Shown: positions 32,695 through 41,507, numbered from the stretch's first letter. The stretch: DNA of 50,773 nucleotides from an uncultured Clostridiaceae bacterium (GCA_949948825.1 CATLIJ010000001.1:1-50773), one strand, 5' to 3'. Made by a program: numbers and translations. Notes: generated by a model not told the origin, from the letters alone.

Positions 32695-34209
32695 ATGTGG
32701 AACAAAGTATGGTCTTTTGTGGAAAAGCAAAATATGCTTCAGCAGGGGGACCGGGTGGTGGCGGCTGTTTCCGGAGGAGCGGATTCTGTCTGTCTGCTGT
32801 CTGTGCTGGCAGAAAATCCCCTGGATTTAAAACTCAGGGCAGTTCATGTCCATCACGGCCTTCGGGGGGAGGAAGCGGACCGGGATGCGGAGTTTGTCCG
32901 GACCTTGTGTGAACAATGGGGGATTCCTTTTAAGCTGGTGTACCGGAATGTGGCTGAATATGGAAAGGAAAACGGCCTTTCTGTGGAGGAGGCAGGGCGC
33001 ATGGTCCGTTATGAGGCCCTGGAGGAGGCTGCAGGAGAGTGGCAGGAGGAGGCTGGAGGCATTGATGCGGAGAGAGGGAGGGTGTGGATTGCGGTGGCTC
33101 ATCATCAGGATGACAATGCGGAGACAATCCTGCATCATTTGCTGCGGGGCAGCGGACTTCGCGGGCTGTCTGGCATGAGGGCTGTGCAGGGCAGCAGGAT
33201 TCGCCCTCTTTTGTGTGTGCGGCATCAGGAGATTTTGGATTATCTGGCAGAAAAGGGTCTGGACTGGTGTGAAGATTCTACGAACCAGTCGGAGCATTAC
33301 ACCCGCAACCGGGTCCGCAATCAGTTGATTCCGTATATGACAGAACACATGAATCATCATGCAGTGGAGAATATCCTTCATGCAGGGGAGATTTTTGCCA
33401 GGGCAGACCAGTATCTGGAGAGGCAGGCGGAGCTGGCGTGGGACAGGTATGGATGGGAGGAGAGAAAAGAAGCGCCCCGGGCCGGGATTGACCTGAGGGG
33501 ATTTTTGGAGCAGGAGCCGATTATCCGGGATTATCTGGTGCGCAGGATGTTTGCAGCTACAGCTTCCGGGCAAAAGGATCTTACGGCAAGGCATGTGAGC
33601 CAGATGGAACGTCTGGCAGAAGGCAGCCCAGGAGGGCGGTGTGATTTGCCGGGGAACCGGCAGGGAGTTCGGACGTATGACAGCCTGTATGTGGAACAGA
33701 ATTGCAGAAAGGGCGTAAAAGCAGGCTCAAAGGCGGAGGAGAGAAGTGGGAGAAGGAGAGAAATATGCCATGAAATTTGTCCTCCTGCTCCTGGAAATGA
33801 GGTATTACAGGTGGGAGAAATGGGATTTCGGGCTTTTTTTCGAGAGAAAGACATAGAAATTCCGAAAAAAGAGTATACGAAATGGTTTGATTATGATAAA
33901 ATAAAAGATACGCTATGTATTCGGTACCGGTTGGCAGGAGATTATCTTGTTTTGTCCGGAGGCGGCCGCAAAACTTTGAGAAGATTTCTGATTGACGAGA
34001 AGGTTCCCAGGGAGCTGCGGGATCAGATTGTGGTGCTGGCAGAGGGAAATCGGGTTCTGTGGGTAGTCGGATACCGAATCAGTGAATATTATAAAATCAG
34101 AGAAGATACACATACAATACTTCAGGTGGATTTTTACGGAGGAAAAGCATATGGCGGAAAAGATTCGGGTATTATTGTCAGAAGAGGAAGTGGACCAGAG
34201 AATCTGTGA
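32695..34209 (+). CDS. tilS: tRNA(Ile)-lysidine synthase
   Basis: A 504-residue enzyme converting C34 of the CAU-anticodon tRNA-Ile to lysidine so that AUA is read as Ile; essential in most bacteria. The PP-loop VSGGADSVCLL lies near residues 24-34, followed by VHVHHGLRGEEADRD and AHHQDDNAETILHHLLRGSGLRGLSGM. The C-terminal domain reads RRFLIDEKVPRELRDQIVVLAEGNRVLWVVGYRISEYY. CGGAGG precedes the ATG at 32695. Its 3' end overlaps the hpt gene by 59 bases in another frame, giving a non-family tail of about 20 residues. Confidence 0.95.
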   Translation: MWNKVWSFVEKQNMLQQGDRVVAAVSGGADSVCLLSVLAENPLDLKLRAVHVHHGLRGEEADRDAEFVRTLCEQWGIPFKLVYRNVAEYGKENGLSVEEAGRMVRYEALEEAAGEWQEEAGGIDAERGRVWIAVAHHQDDNAETILHHLLRGSGLRGLSGMRAVQGSRIRPLLCVRHQEILDYLAEKGLDWCEDSTNQSEHYTRNRVRNQLIPYMTEHMNHHAVENILHAGEIFARADQYLERQAELAWDRYGWEERKEAPRAGIDLRGFLEQEPIIRDYLVRRMFAATASGQKDLTARHVSQMERLAEGSPGGRCDLPGNRQGVRTYDSLYVEQNCRKGVKAGSKAEERSGRRREICHEICPPAPGNEVLQVGEMGFRAFFREKDIEIPKKEYTKWFDYDKIKDTLCIRYRLAGDYLVLSGGGRKTLRRFLIDEKVPRELRDQIVVLAEGNRVLWVVGYRISEYYKIREDTHTILQVDFYGGKAYGGKDSGIIVRRGSGPENL

Positions 34210-34675
34210 GGTTGCTGCACAGATCAGCAGGGATTATGAGGGAAAAGCGGTTCATATGATCTGCATTCTCAAAGGCGGCGTGTTTTTTACCTGTGAGCTG
34301 GCAAAGAGGCTGACAGTGCCAGTCAGTCTGGATTTTATGTCTGTGTCCAGCTATGGGGCAGACACCAAGTCCAGCGGAGTGGTCCGTATTGTGAAGGATT
34401 TGGATGAGCCGCTTAAGGGCAGAGATGTACTTATTGTGGAGGATATCATAGATTCTGGCCGGACTCTTTCTTATCTCATCCAGGTGCTCAATCAGCGGGA
34501 GCCAGCCAGCATCCGGCTGTGTACTCTTTTGGATAAGCCGGAACGGCGGGTGAAAAAGCAGGTGAAGGTAGATTATACCTGTTTTACCATTCCAGATGAA
34601 TTTGTGGTGGGTTATGGACTGGATTATGCGCAAAAGTACCGGAATTTGCCGTATATTGGAGTAGTGGAATTTTAA
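34151..34675 (+). CDS. hpt: Hypoxanthine phosphoribosyltransferase
   Basis: A 174-residue purine-salvage enzyme converting hypoxanthine or guanine plus PRPP to IMP or GMP. CILKGGVFFTCELAKRL, the flexible loop MSVSSYGADTKSSG, and the PRPP motif VLIVEDIIDSGRTL near residues 96-109 are all present, with the purine-contacting VGYGLDYAQKYRNLPYIG tail. The ATG at 34151 has ACGGAGG upstream and lies inside tilS, so translation is probably coupled. Order tilS-hpt-ftsH is the same as in Bacillus. Confidence 0.97.
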   Translation: MAEKIRVLLSEEEVDQRICEVAAQISRDYEGKAVHMICILKGGVFFTCELAKRLTVPVSLDFMSVSSYGADTKSSGVVRIVKDLDEPLKGRDVLIVEDIIDSGRTLSYLIQVLNQREPASIRLCTLLDKPERRVKKQVKVDYTCFTIPDEFVVGYGLDYAQKYRNLPYIGVVEF

Positions 34676-34756
34676 ATGCGCCTGTAGGCATTTTGTGGGA
34701 GCGTGTATCAAATTACTGCCTTAAGGAAGAGGCAGTTGGTGAGGAGGCAACTTTCA

Positions 34757-36565
34757 GTGAGACAACAGACTTTTAGAGGAACCGGGATTCTGCTTTTGGC
34801 GCTGGTTCTGGTGACTGTGCTCTGGTTTGCACAGGCTCTTCAGGACAGCAGCCAGCAGCGTTTGACCAATCAGGAATTTCTGAGTATTCTGGATAGTGCA
34901 GAAGTCAGTGGAGTCACAATCCGCCAGAATGAACAGGCGCCCACAGGCGAGGTGGTGTTTCTTATTGGCAATCAGGAATTTAGCGCCTATGTGTCAGATG
35001 TCAATGAGGCAGGGAAGCTTCTGGAGCAGCGGAACATAGATTATCTGGTGGACAATGTTCCCCAAAGCAATTACTGGCTTGGTGTGATTCTGCCGGTTGG
35101 AATCTCTGTGCTTTTGGCTATTGTGCTGATATTTATGATGAATATGCGTGCAAGCGCCGGAGGCGGGGCCAATTCCCGGATGATGAATTTTGGAAAAAGC
35201 CGCGCCCGGATGACTCACAGCAGCCGAGTGAATTTTAAGAGTGTGGCAGGGCTGAAGGAGGAAAAGGAAGACCTGGAGGAGATGGTGGACTTCTTAAGAA
35301 ATCCGCAGAAATATACCAGTGTGGGCGCCCGGATTCCCAAAGGGGTGATTCTGGTGGGACCGCCAGGAACCGGTAAAACCATGCTGGCAAAGGCTGTGGC
35401 AGGAGAGGCAGGAGTTCCCTTTTTCAGCATTTCCGGTTCGGATTTTGTGGAAATGTTCGTGGGTGTGGGCGCGTCGCGGGTAAGAGATTTGTTTGAGGAT
35501 GCCAAGAAGAACGCTCCCTGCATCGTGTTTATCGACGAGATTGACGCAGTGGCCAGACGGCGGGGAACCGGAATGGGCGGCGGACACGACGAGAGGGAGC
35601 AGACCTTAAATCAGCTTTTGGTAGAGATGGACGGATTTGGCGTCAACGAAGGAATCATTGTCATGGCAGCCACCAACCGGGTGGATATTCTGGACCCGGC
35701 AATTCTGCGTCCCGGACGGTTTGACCGGAAGGTGGCAGTGGGCCGGCCGGATGTAAAGGGACGCGAGGAGATTTTAAAGGTTCATTCTCAGCAAAAGCCG
35801 CTGGCAGATGATGTGGATTTAGGGCGGGTGGCCCGGACTACCTCTGGCTTTACTGGTGCGGATCTGGAAAACCTGATGAATGAGGCTGCCATTAATGCGG
35901 CAAAGAACAACCGGTCCTATATTCTTCAGGCAGATATTGAGCGTTCTTTTGTAAAGGTAGGCATTGGAACAGAGAAGAAAAGCCGGGTGATCTCAGAAAA
36001 GGAAAAGCGGATCACTGCTTATCATGAAGCAGGACACGCGATTCTTTTCCATGTGCTTCCGGACATGGGGCCTGTGCATACTGTCTCGATCATTCCTACT
36101 GGGATCGGCGCAGCAGGCTACACCATGCCTCTGCCAACAGAAGATGAGATGTTCAGTACAAAAGGGAAGATGCTGCAGGATATTATGGTTTCATTAGGCG
36201 GACGGATAGCAGAGGAGATTGTTTTTGAGGACGTTACCACAGGCGCCTCCCAGGATATTAAACATGCCAGCAAGATTGCCCGGGCCATGGTGACTAAGTT
36301 TGGAATGTCAGAGATGGTTGGCATGATTGATTATGGCAGTGATGAGGATGAAGTGTTTATTGGCCGGGATCTGGCCCATGCCCGCAGTTATGGAGAAGAG
36401 GTTGCAGGGGTCATTGACACAGAGGTAAAGAGAATTATTGACGAATGCTATCAGAAAGCAAAAAATATTATTTTACAGCACAAGGGTGTGCTGGATCGGT
36501 GCTGTGAACTGCTGGTGGAAAAGGAGAAGATTGGACAGCAGGAGTTTGAGGAATTATTCACATGA
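34757..36565 (+). CDS. ftsH: ATP-dependent zinc metalloprotease FtsH
   Basis: A 602-residue membrane AAA+ protease degrading misassembled membrane proteins and some regulators. TM1 lies near residues 9-28 and TM2 near 108-128 around a small extracytoplasmic domain. Then come Walker A GPPGTGKTML near residue 201, Walker B IVFIDEIDAV, SRH ILRPGRFDRK and the zinc motif HEAGH near residue 423. The GTG at 34757 is chosen because AGGAGG precedes it by nine bases; the frame is open from 34703. It ends the cluster and no clear terminator follows. Confidence 0.95.
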   Translation: MRQQTFRGTGILLLALVLVTVLWFAQALQDSSQQRLTNQEFLSILDSAEVSGVTIRQNEQAPTGEVVFLIGNQEFSAYVSDVNEAGKLLEQRNIDYLVDNVPQSNYWLGVILPVGISVLLAIVLIFMMNMRASAGGGANSRMMNFGKSRARMTHSSRVNFKSVAGLKEEKEDLEEMVDFLRNPQKYTSVGARIPKGVILVGPPGTGKTMLAKAVAGEAGVPFFSISGSDFVEMFVGVGASRVRDLFEDAKKNAPCIVFIDEIDAVARRRGTGMGGGHDEREQTLNQLLVEMDGFGVNEGIIVMAATNRVDILDPAILRPGRFDRKVAVGRPDVKGREEILKVHSQQKPLADDVDLGRVARTTSGFTGADLENLMNEAAINAAKNNRSYILQADIERSFVKVGIGTEKKSRVISEKEKRITAYHEAGHAILFHVLPDMGPVHTVSIIPTGIGAAGYTMPLPTEDEMFSTKGKMLQDIMVSLGGRIAEEIVFEDVTTGASQDIKHASKIARAMVTKFGMSEMVGMIDYGSDEDEVFIGRDLAHARSYGEEVAGVIDTEVKRIIDECYQKAKNIILQHKGVLDRCCELLVEKEKIGQQEFEELFT

Positions 36566-36798
36566 CTTGAGCTGCAGCTTCAGGGTTAGGAGAATATGAT
36601 GTGTGAACTGTTACAAGTGCATAAAAATAGGTTAAAAATTTATCTATGTTTGTGCAGACTTATTTCCTGGTTTATGCTATTATAATAGACGTAACCCCCC
36701 AATACATTATATAGTTTTTGCTACACCCCATAAGAAACGAAATACCTTCTCCTGAAAGAGCAGACTACCCCGTCGGCTCTTTCACTTTGCAAAAAATG
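36566..36798. other. Non-coding stretch after ftsH
   Basis: No gene is visible. It contains an isolated TATAAT (36681-36686) without a good -35, a run of six Cs, and a hairpin TGAAAGAGC (36753-36761) / GCTCTTTCA (36776-36784) without a T run that may act as a weak terminator or outer part of the repeat copy that follows. Confidence 0.45.
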
Positions 36799-36941
36799 TG
36801 TTACTGTTCGCAGGGCGGGGAATCTGGCATGAATTTGGCGTCAAGCTGGCTTGAAAGCCCAAATTCATGCCAGATTCCCCATTGGGCGAACGTCTGATGC
36901 TTCTTGTCCGTCGAAGACGGGCAAGAAGATGCCTCCCCTGT
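36799..36941 (-). repeat. Structured repeat, copy A (inverted relative to copy B)
   Basis: About 140 bases, homologous over its length to the copy at 39187-39331 in the opposite orientation. It has two hairpins: a long one with perfect 22-base arms (36817-36838 and 36859-36880, sequence starting GGGGAATCTGGCATGAATTT) and a second, CTTCTTGTCCGTC (36900-36912) / GACGGGCAAGAAG (36916-36928). Small ORFs through it on both strands are not credible genes. Confidence 0.75.
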
Positions 36942-36989
36942 GAACAGAACGAAAGTGCAACAGTTTTCTGCAAAAAACAAAGAAACTGG

Positions 36990-37018
36990 TTGTATATTGG
37001 AAGATAATCAGATAAAAT
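36990..37018 (+). promoter_or_regulatory. Promoter of the GH13 enzyme gene
   Basis: TTGTAT (36990-36995), 17 bases, TAAAAT (37013-37018), 48 bases before the start codon. Confidence 0.6.
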
Positions 37019-37065
37019 AGAAGTGGAACTGGGAATAGTATAGACGAGAGGATATTATTTGGATT

Positions 37066-39129
37066 ATGGACGAACATTGTATAGGACTGAACCGGCAGGC
37101 ATTATTTGCAGATGAGACATCGGATTTTCGGAAACCGGAGGAGCCAGATACAGGCGACCGGACTGTGCTGCGTTTCCGGACAGCCAGAGACGGCGCAGAC
37201 ATGGTTTATTATGTTGAGGAGGAAAAGGGGCTGCAGGCCCGGATGATCAAAGTATCTTCTGACGGGGTGTTTGACTATTATGAATATGTGGTTGTGATAG
37301 GGGAAAAGCCGCGGCTCTATTATTTTAAGATAAAAAAAGGCGAGGAGATCTGTTATTATAACCGGCTGGGTGTTGTGACAGAGCAGCCAGAGAAGCATAT
37401 GTTCCGTATTACCCCTGGGTTTCATACACCTGATTGGGCCAAGGGTGCTGTTATGTATCAGATATTTGTGGACCGTTTTTGCCGGGGCAGTTCGGACAAT
37501 GACGTCTGTTCCAGAGAATATGTGTATATTGGACATCCGGTGGTGCGGGTGGAGGATTGGGATCAGCTTCCATCTGCCATGGATGTGAGATGCTTTTATG
37601 GAGGAGACCTTCAGGGTGTGTGGGACAAGCTTGATTATCTGCAGCATTTGGGTGTGGAAGTCATTTACTTTAATCCTTTGTTTGTATCTCCTTCTAACCA
37701 CAAGTATGATACACAGGATTATGACCATATTGATCCTCATTTTGGAGTGATTGTTAAAGACGGAGGAGAGCTGGTGGCTGAGGAGGCCAGTGATAATGAA
37801 CATGCCACCCGTTATCAGATCCGGGTGGCTTCTCCGGAGAATCTGGAAGCCAGCGATGAGTTTTTTGCCCGGTTTATGGAGGAGATTCACCGAAGAGGCA
37901 TGAAGGTGATCATTGACGGTGTGTTCAATCACTGCGGCTCCTTTAACAAATGGCTGGATCGGGAGCTGATTTATGCCCGTCAGGGAAAGTATGAGCCAGG
38001 AGCTTATGAGTCAGAGGAAAGTCCTTACCGGAGCTTTTTCAAGTTTTATCAGGAGGATCAGTGGCCTTACAACAGCAGCTATGACGGATGGTGGGGACAT
38101 GATACTTTGCCAAAGCTGAATTATGATTCGGATGAATTATATGAATATATTTTGCAGATTGCCCGCAAATGGGTGTCACCGCCATATTCGGTGGATGGAT
38201 GGCGTTTGGATGTGGCAGCAGATTTAGGAAATACCAGCCAGACCAATCATAGATTCTGGCATGATTTCCGCAAACAGGTGAAGGAAGCCAATCCGGAGGC
38301 AATTATTTTGGCGGAGCATTATGGAGACCCGCGCAGCTGGCTGGAGGGCGACCAGTGGGACACTGTTATGAACTATGATGCTTTTATGGAACCCGTCACC
38401 TGGTTTTTGACTGGCATGGAAAAGCACAGTGATGAATATAATAGCGGTCTCTATGGAGACGGCGGAGCATTTTTTCAAATCATGCGTTATAATATGAGCA
38501 ATATGCAGACTCCATCTCTGCTGGTGGCCATGAATCAGCTGTCCAATCACGATCACAGCCGCTTTCTCACCAGAACCAATCAGCAGGTAGGCAGAACTGG
38601 CACTGTGGGACCAGAGAAGGCAAGCCAGGGCGTGAAGCCTGCGGTCATGCGGGAGGCAGTGATGATTCAGATGACCTGGCCGGGAGCGCCTACCTTGTAT
38701 TATGGAGATGAGGCCGGAGTGTGCGGATGGACAGACCCGGACAGCAGAAGAACCTATCCCTGGGGACATGAGGATTTTGAACTGATGGATTTCCACCGGT
38801 ATATGATTACCATTCACAAGAATCTGCCAGCCCTGCGTCGAGGTTCCATAAAGCAGCTGGCAGCTGACCGGCACCTGATTGCTTATGGGCGGATGCATGG
38901 CTCCAATAAATGTGTGGTGGCTGTAAATAATGCTGATTATGAGCGCCAGCTGGAACTTCCTGTATGGGAAATCGGGGTTGTGGGCCATCCGGTTATGAGA
39001 CGGCTTATGCTTACTTATGCAGATGGATACAATGCCGGGATAAAGGAGTATGAGGTGAAGGAGGGAAAGGTGGAGGTGAGTCTGCCGCCATATTCCGGAA
39101 TTTTGCTTTCTGTGGGAGAGAAGAGGTAA
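37066..39129 (+). CDS. GH13 alpha-glucan hydrolase (neopullulanase/cyclomaltodextrinase-like)
   Basis: A 687-residue cytosolic alpha-amylase-family enzyme with no signal peptide. An N-terminal beta domain (~30-115) resembles the CBM34-like domain of neopullulanases. The barrel begins at WAKGAVMYQIFVDRF. All catalytic regions are intact: DGVFNHCG (~284), GWRLDVAAD with the nucleophile (~380), LAEHYGD with the acid/base (~416) and LSNHDHSRF (~493). It probably degrades maltodextrins or stored glycan, feeding the glucokinase upstream. It has its own promoter and is flanked by inverted copies of a structured repeat. GAGAGG is 15 bases upstream of the ATG, a rather long spacing. Confidence 0.93.
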   Translation: MDEHCIGLNRQALFADETSDFRKPEEPDTGDRTVLRFRTARDGADMVYYVEEEKGLQARMIKVSSDGVFDYYEYVVVIGEKPRLYYFKIKKGEEICYYNRLGVVTEQPEKHMFRITPGFHTPDWAKGAVMYQIFVDRFCRGSSDNDVCSREYVYIGHPVVRVEDWDQLPSAMDVRCFYGGDLQGVWDKLDYLQHLGVEVIYFNPLFVSPSNHKYDTQDYDHIDPHFGVIVKDGGELVAEEASDNEHATRYQIRVASPENLEASDEFFARFMEEIHRRGMKVIIDGVFNHCGSFNKWLDRELIYARQGKYEPGAYESEESPYRSFFKFYQEDQWPYNSSYDGWWGHDTLPKLNYDSDELYEYILQIARKWVSPPYSVDGWRLDVAADLGNTSQTNHRFWHDFRKQVKEANPEAIILAEHYGDPRSWLEGDQWDTVMNYDAFMEPVTWFLTGMEKHSDEYNSGLYGDGGAFFQIMRYNMSNMQTPSLLVAMNQLSNHDHSRFLTRTNQQVGRTGTVGPEKASQGVKPAVMREAVMIQMTWPGAPTLYYGDEAGVCGWTDPDSRRTYPWGHEDFELMDFHRYMITIHKNLPALRRGSIKQLAADRHLIAYGRMHGSNKCVVAVNNADYERQLELPVWEIGVVGHPVMRRLMLTYADGYNAGIKEYEVKEGKVEVSLPPYSGILLSVGEKR

Positions 39130-39186
39130 GGAGTTTTCCTGTTTGACTATGCGGGGAAAAGGCTGGAGGAACCGTTGTTATTGCTT

Positions 39187-39331
39187 AAGGGAGGGATATT
39201 TTCTTGCCTGTGTTCCGCGGACAGGAAGCATTGGGTGTTGGCCTGATGGGGAATCTGGCATAAATTTGGACTTACAGGCAAGCTTGACGCCTAAATTTAT
39301 GCCAGATTCCCTGCCCTGTGAACTGTAACCA
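39187..39331 (+). repeat. Structured repeat, copy B
   Basis: The second copy of the repeat, on the other strand from copy A. The long hairpin has arms at 39249-39267 and 39293-39311 (GGGAATCTGGCATAAATTT and complement). The upstream small hairpin uses CCTGT / ACAGG where copy A has CCGTC / GACGG, so pairing is kept while the bases differ. Confidence 0.75.
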
Positions 39332-39368
39332 GGTGCTGCTCTTATTGCAGAAAATTTTAAAATTATGG

Positions 39369-39397
39369 TTGATATTTTTTCGTGTTTATAGTATAAT
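39369..39397 (+). promoter_or_regulatory. Promoter of tRNA-Gly
   Basis: TTGATA (39369-39374), 17 bases, perfect TATAAT (39392-39397), 11 bases before the tRNA. Confidence 0.85.
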
Positions 39398-39407
39398 GAG
39401 ACTGTTC

Positions 39408-39478
39408 GCAGATGTAGTTCATTGGTAGAATATCAGCTTCCCAAGCTGAGGAGGCGGGTTCGATTCCCGTCATCTGCT
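39408..39478 (+). tRNA. tRNA-Gly (anticodon CCC)
   Basis: A 71-base cloverleaf: acceptor GCAGATG / CATCTGC with discriminator T, D-arm with TAGTTCATTGGTAGA, anticodon stem TCAGC / GCTGA around loop TTCCCAA (anticodon CCC), and T-arm GCGGGTTCGATTCCCGT. No CCA is encoded. It reads GGG codons. The 3' end is the probable attachment site of the neighbouring prophage, since the integrase gene lies right beside it. Confidence 0.97.
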
Positions 39479-39608
39479 TTTTTATTTGGCCTTGAAAATG
39501 CTGGGGTTCCCGCCAGAATCCAGTGTTTGTAAGGATTTTCGATAAACATATGTAGGCTACAAATATGCGAATCGATATACTAAATAGGTAAAAGTATCAC
39601 ACGATTTA

Positions 39609-40295
39609 TCACACGGGATTATGTGCCATTTTTTGAAAATGTTCATTAATTTTTTTGTTTTGCCGCACGGTTTCAATATCAATCATATTTCTGTATACTG
39701 ATTTCATAATATTATCGCTTGCCCATCCTCCCTGCTGAAGAATATATTGATCTGGTATCCCTATTGCGTGCATAATGGATGCGGCATAATGTCGCAGATC
39801 GTGAAAACGGAAATGCGGAAGGTTCGCTTTTGTAATGGTTTTTTCTGGTAAAGTTACTTTAAGGCGCAAGTCTGGTGCAAACATTTCAACGGCAGCAGAC
39901 AGCAGCCCATAAAGGTTACGGACAGATTTAGGGGAAAGTTCTTTGGACACACTACTGATCCATACTTGTACATCTGTGCTGTTTAGCTCATCCAGCCATA
40001 TTCTACCGATTTCTTTCATTCGGCGTTCCTGCATTCCCATATATTCTCTTATCGTGCTGGGAGATAAAACCCCTTCCTTTGCCTCAATATAACGTGTTAC
40101 AGCCTCATACAGCGTGATTCTGGTAGGTTTCTTTTCCGCCTTCCCGGCTTTCCACTGTGCGGCCAGATATTTGGCCTCTTGCCGTGTGGGGGCTGTAAAT
40201 GATTTGTAATGCTTCTTTCCATCTACATCCGTGTAATCGTACACCTGAATCCGGATGTTGCCGGATGGCAGTTCATTCTTTTTCTTTTTTGGCAT
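39609..40295 (-). CDS. int: Tyrosine-type integrase with an internal deletion
   Basis: A 228-residue phage integrase. It has the N-terminal DNA-arm domain (IRIQVYDYTDVDGKKHYKSF), a core-binding domain (about 60-150, LYEAVTRYIEAKEGVLSPSTI) and the C-terminal half of the catalytic domain: FRFHDLRHYAASIMHAIG with HxxR, GGWAS with the third His/Trp position and the Tyr in VYRN. Between LPEKTITKANLP and the HxxR there should be about 120 residues carrying the first catalytic Arg and the beta-hairpin Lys; they are missing without a frame break. It is probably inactive. AAGGAGG precedes the ATG at 40295. Confidence 0.85.
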   Translation of the reverse strand: MPKKKKNELPSGNIRIQVYDYTDVDGKKHYKSFTAPTRQEAKYLAAQWKAGKAEKKPTRITLYEAVTRYIEAKEGVLSPSTIREYMGMQERRMKEIGRIWLDELNSTDVQVWISSVSKELSPKSVRNLYGLLSAAVEMFAPDLRLKVTLPEKTITKANLPHFRFHDLRHYAASIMHAIGIPDQYILQQGGWASDNIMKSVYRNMIDIETVRQNKKINEHFQKMAHNPV

Positions 40296-40337
40296 AAGTT
40301 GTACCTCCTTTTTGGGTATCAAAATTACACTACACCT

Positions 40338-40366
40338 TTGACAGGAGGCGCCGGAGATGATACAAT
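40338..40366 (+). promoter_or_regulatory. Strong plus-strand promoter between integrase and Uma2 genes
   Basis: TTGACA (40338-40343), 17 bases, TACAAT (40361-40366). A perfect inverted repeat GATGATACAA (40356-40365) / TTGTATCATC (40383-40392) spans the -10 and start site and may be an operator. No protein gene follows on this strand. Confidence 0.7.
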
Positions 40367-40372
40367 AGTACT

Positions 40373-40459
40373 GTTGTATGGGTTGTATCATCTGGCACAC
40401 TGTCCAGGTATAGAATCTATGTAGAAACCGTTTGGTGCTGGCAGTGTCAGACGGTTTTT
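40373..40459 (+). ncRNA. Candidate small RNA (~87 nt)
   Basis: Bounded by the strong promoter at 40338-40366 and by a terminator-like stem AAACCGT (40425-40431) / ACGGTTT (40451-40457) with a T run. An inner CTGG...CCAG hairpin lies at about 40392-40406. No reading frame with a ribosome site is seen. Flanking genes are on the other strand. Confidence 0.4.
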
Positions 40460-40476
40460 ACATTTGATATTAAAAC

Positions 40477-41022
40477 CTATTTAATTATTTTTGAAATAAT
40501 AATTGTCAATTCCGGAAAGAGGCCAAAGGATACTGATCCATCAAATGGGTATATAGTTGGTGCAACATCTTCCTCAAAACGATACACAACAGTAGCTTCT
40601 TTTTGGAGATCTACAATCCAATATTCGCGGACTCCGGCATCCTCATAAAGCGCACTTTTGATAATATAGTCCATCCTTCTGCTGGATGGTGATACAACTT
40701 CAATAATAAGGTCAGGAGCGCCATTACATCCTTTATCCGTGAGTTTATCAGGATCGCAAATAACCGATATATCCGGCTCTACATAATTTTTGTTATTCTT
40801 ATTGAGAAAAACAGCAAATGGGGCAGGATATATTTTGCAACACCCGTTATGTGAATCAATATAATTTCCTATAAGTTTTGTAAATTGTGAGACAAATTCT
40901 TGATGAAGACGGCTTGGCGGGGCCATATTATACATTTGTCCGTCAATCAATTCTGCTCTCTGTCCATCAGGAAGCGCATAAATATCTTCAATCGTATAAA
41001 TCTGTTTCTGCGGTAGTGGCAT
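40477..41022 (-). CDS. Uma2 family (DUF820) nuclease-like protein
   Basis: A 181-residue protein of the Uma2 restriction-endonuclease-like fold: YTIEDIYALPDGQRAELIDGQMYNMAPPS, then YVEPDISVICDPDKL, GAPDLIIEVVSPSS and the active-site-like KSALYEDAGVREYWIVD. The D-x-n-ExK-type core residues (PD, E, K) are present. These proteins are abundant in some bacteria and their role is unclear. The start at 41022 has AAGGAGG upstream. A decayed second copy lies at 41508-41691. Confidence 0.88.
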   Translation of the reverse strand: MPLPQKQIYTIEDIYALPDGQRAELIDGQMYNMAPPSRLHQEFVSQFTKLIGNYIDSHNGCCKIYPAPFAVFLNKNNKNYVEPDISVICDPDKLTDKGCNGAPDLIIEVVSPSSRRMDYIIKSALYEDAGVREYWIVDLQKEATVVYRFEEDVAPTIYPFDGSVSFGLFPELTIIISKIIK

Positions 41023-41233
41023 AAAGCATACCTCCTTTGCTCTAATTTTCCTCTGCTTTCCCAAGAACCTTCCCCAGTATTATAATCCGGCCCCCGTCAC
41101 CCGTAAGTGGCGGGTAGTTTGGGTTGAGGGAAAGCAGACCCTCCTGCCTTCCCTAGTACTTTTCCAATAAGTTTCACTTCTCTGTTATCAACAGTGGTAT
41201 CTGGAAAGGCTTCTTTATGATATCATATTGCAG

Positions 41234-41464
41234 CTATGCAACCTTTGAATAATCAATAATTGAGATTTTGCTTACAATTTTTTCCAAACCATCTAAAATA
41301 TCATCAATTTTTTCAACAACAGACCCCCTAAATACCACGTCTCCACATTGATCACATTTTAAGCAAGGAACATTTTCTATAATTACATAACAATTCTTTA
41401 GTTGGGCAAAATATGTTGCCTTATCTTCTGCCATTGTCCCGCTTTTACAACTTGTACATCTCAT
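41234..41464 (-). CDS. YgiT-type zinc finger protein
   Basis: A 76-residue protein with CTSC (residues 3-6) and CLKCDQCGDVVF (about 34-45), the zinc-finger pattern of YgiT/MqsA-type antitoxins. MqsA-type proteins bind DNA through a C-terminal HTH; here only the zinc part and a short helical tail are present. The usual DUF4258 toxin partner is not next to it, so it may be an orphan antitoxin. Confidence 0.8.
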   Translation of the reverse strand: MRCTSCKSGTMAEDKATYFAQLKNCYVIIENVPCLKCDQCGDVVFRGSVVEKIDDILDGLEKIVSKISIIDYSKVA

Positions 41465-41507
41465 GAGGCAGGCTCCCTTCTAGTTTTTAAATCATTTTCA
41501 AATGTCT

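Noticed and set aside
32827..33594. Minus-strand ORF of 255 residues opposite tilS
   Set aside because: Shadow frame; the plus strand carries clear TilS motifs.
36782..36973. Minus-strand ORF of 63 residues over repeat copy A, with a similar 61-residue ORF over copy B (39143-39328)
   Set aside because: The similarity comes from the shared structured repeat; both frames run through long palindromes, lack ribosome sites and differ as expected for DNA, not protein, conservation.
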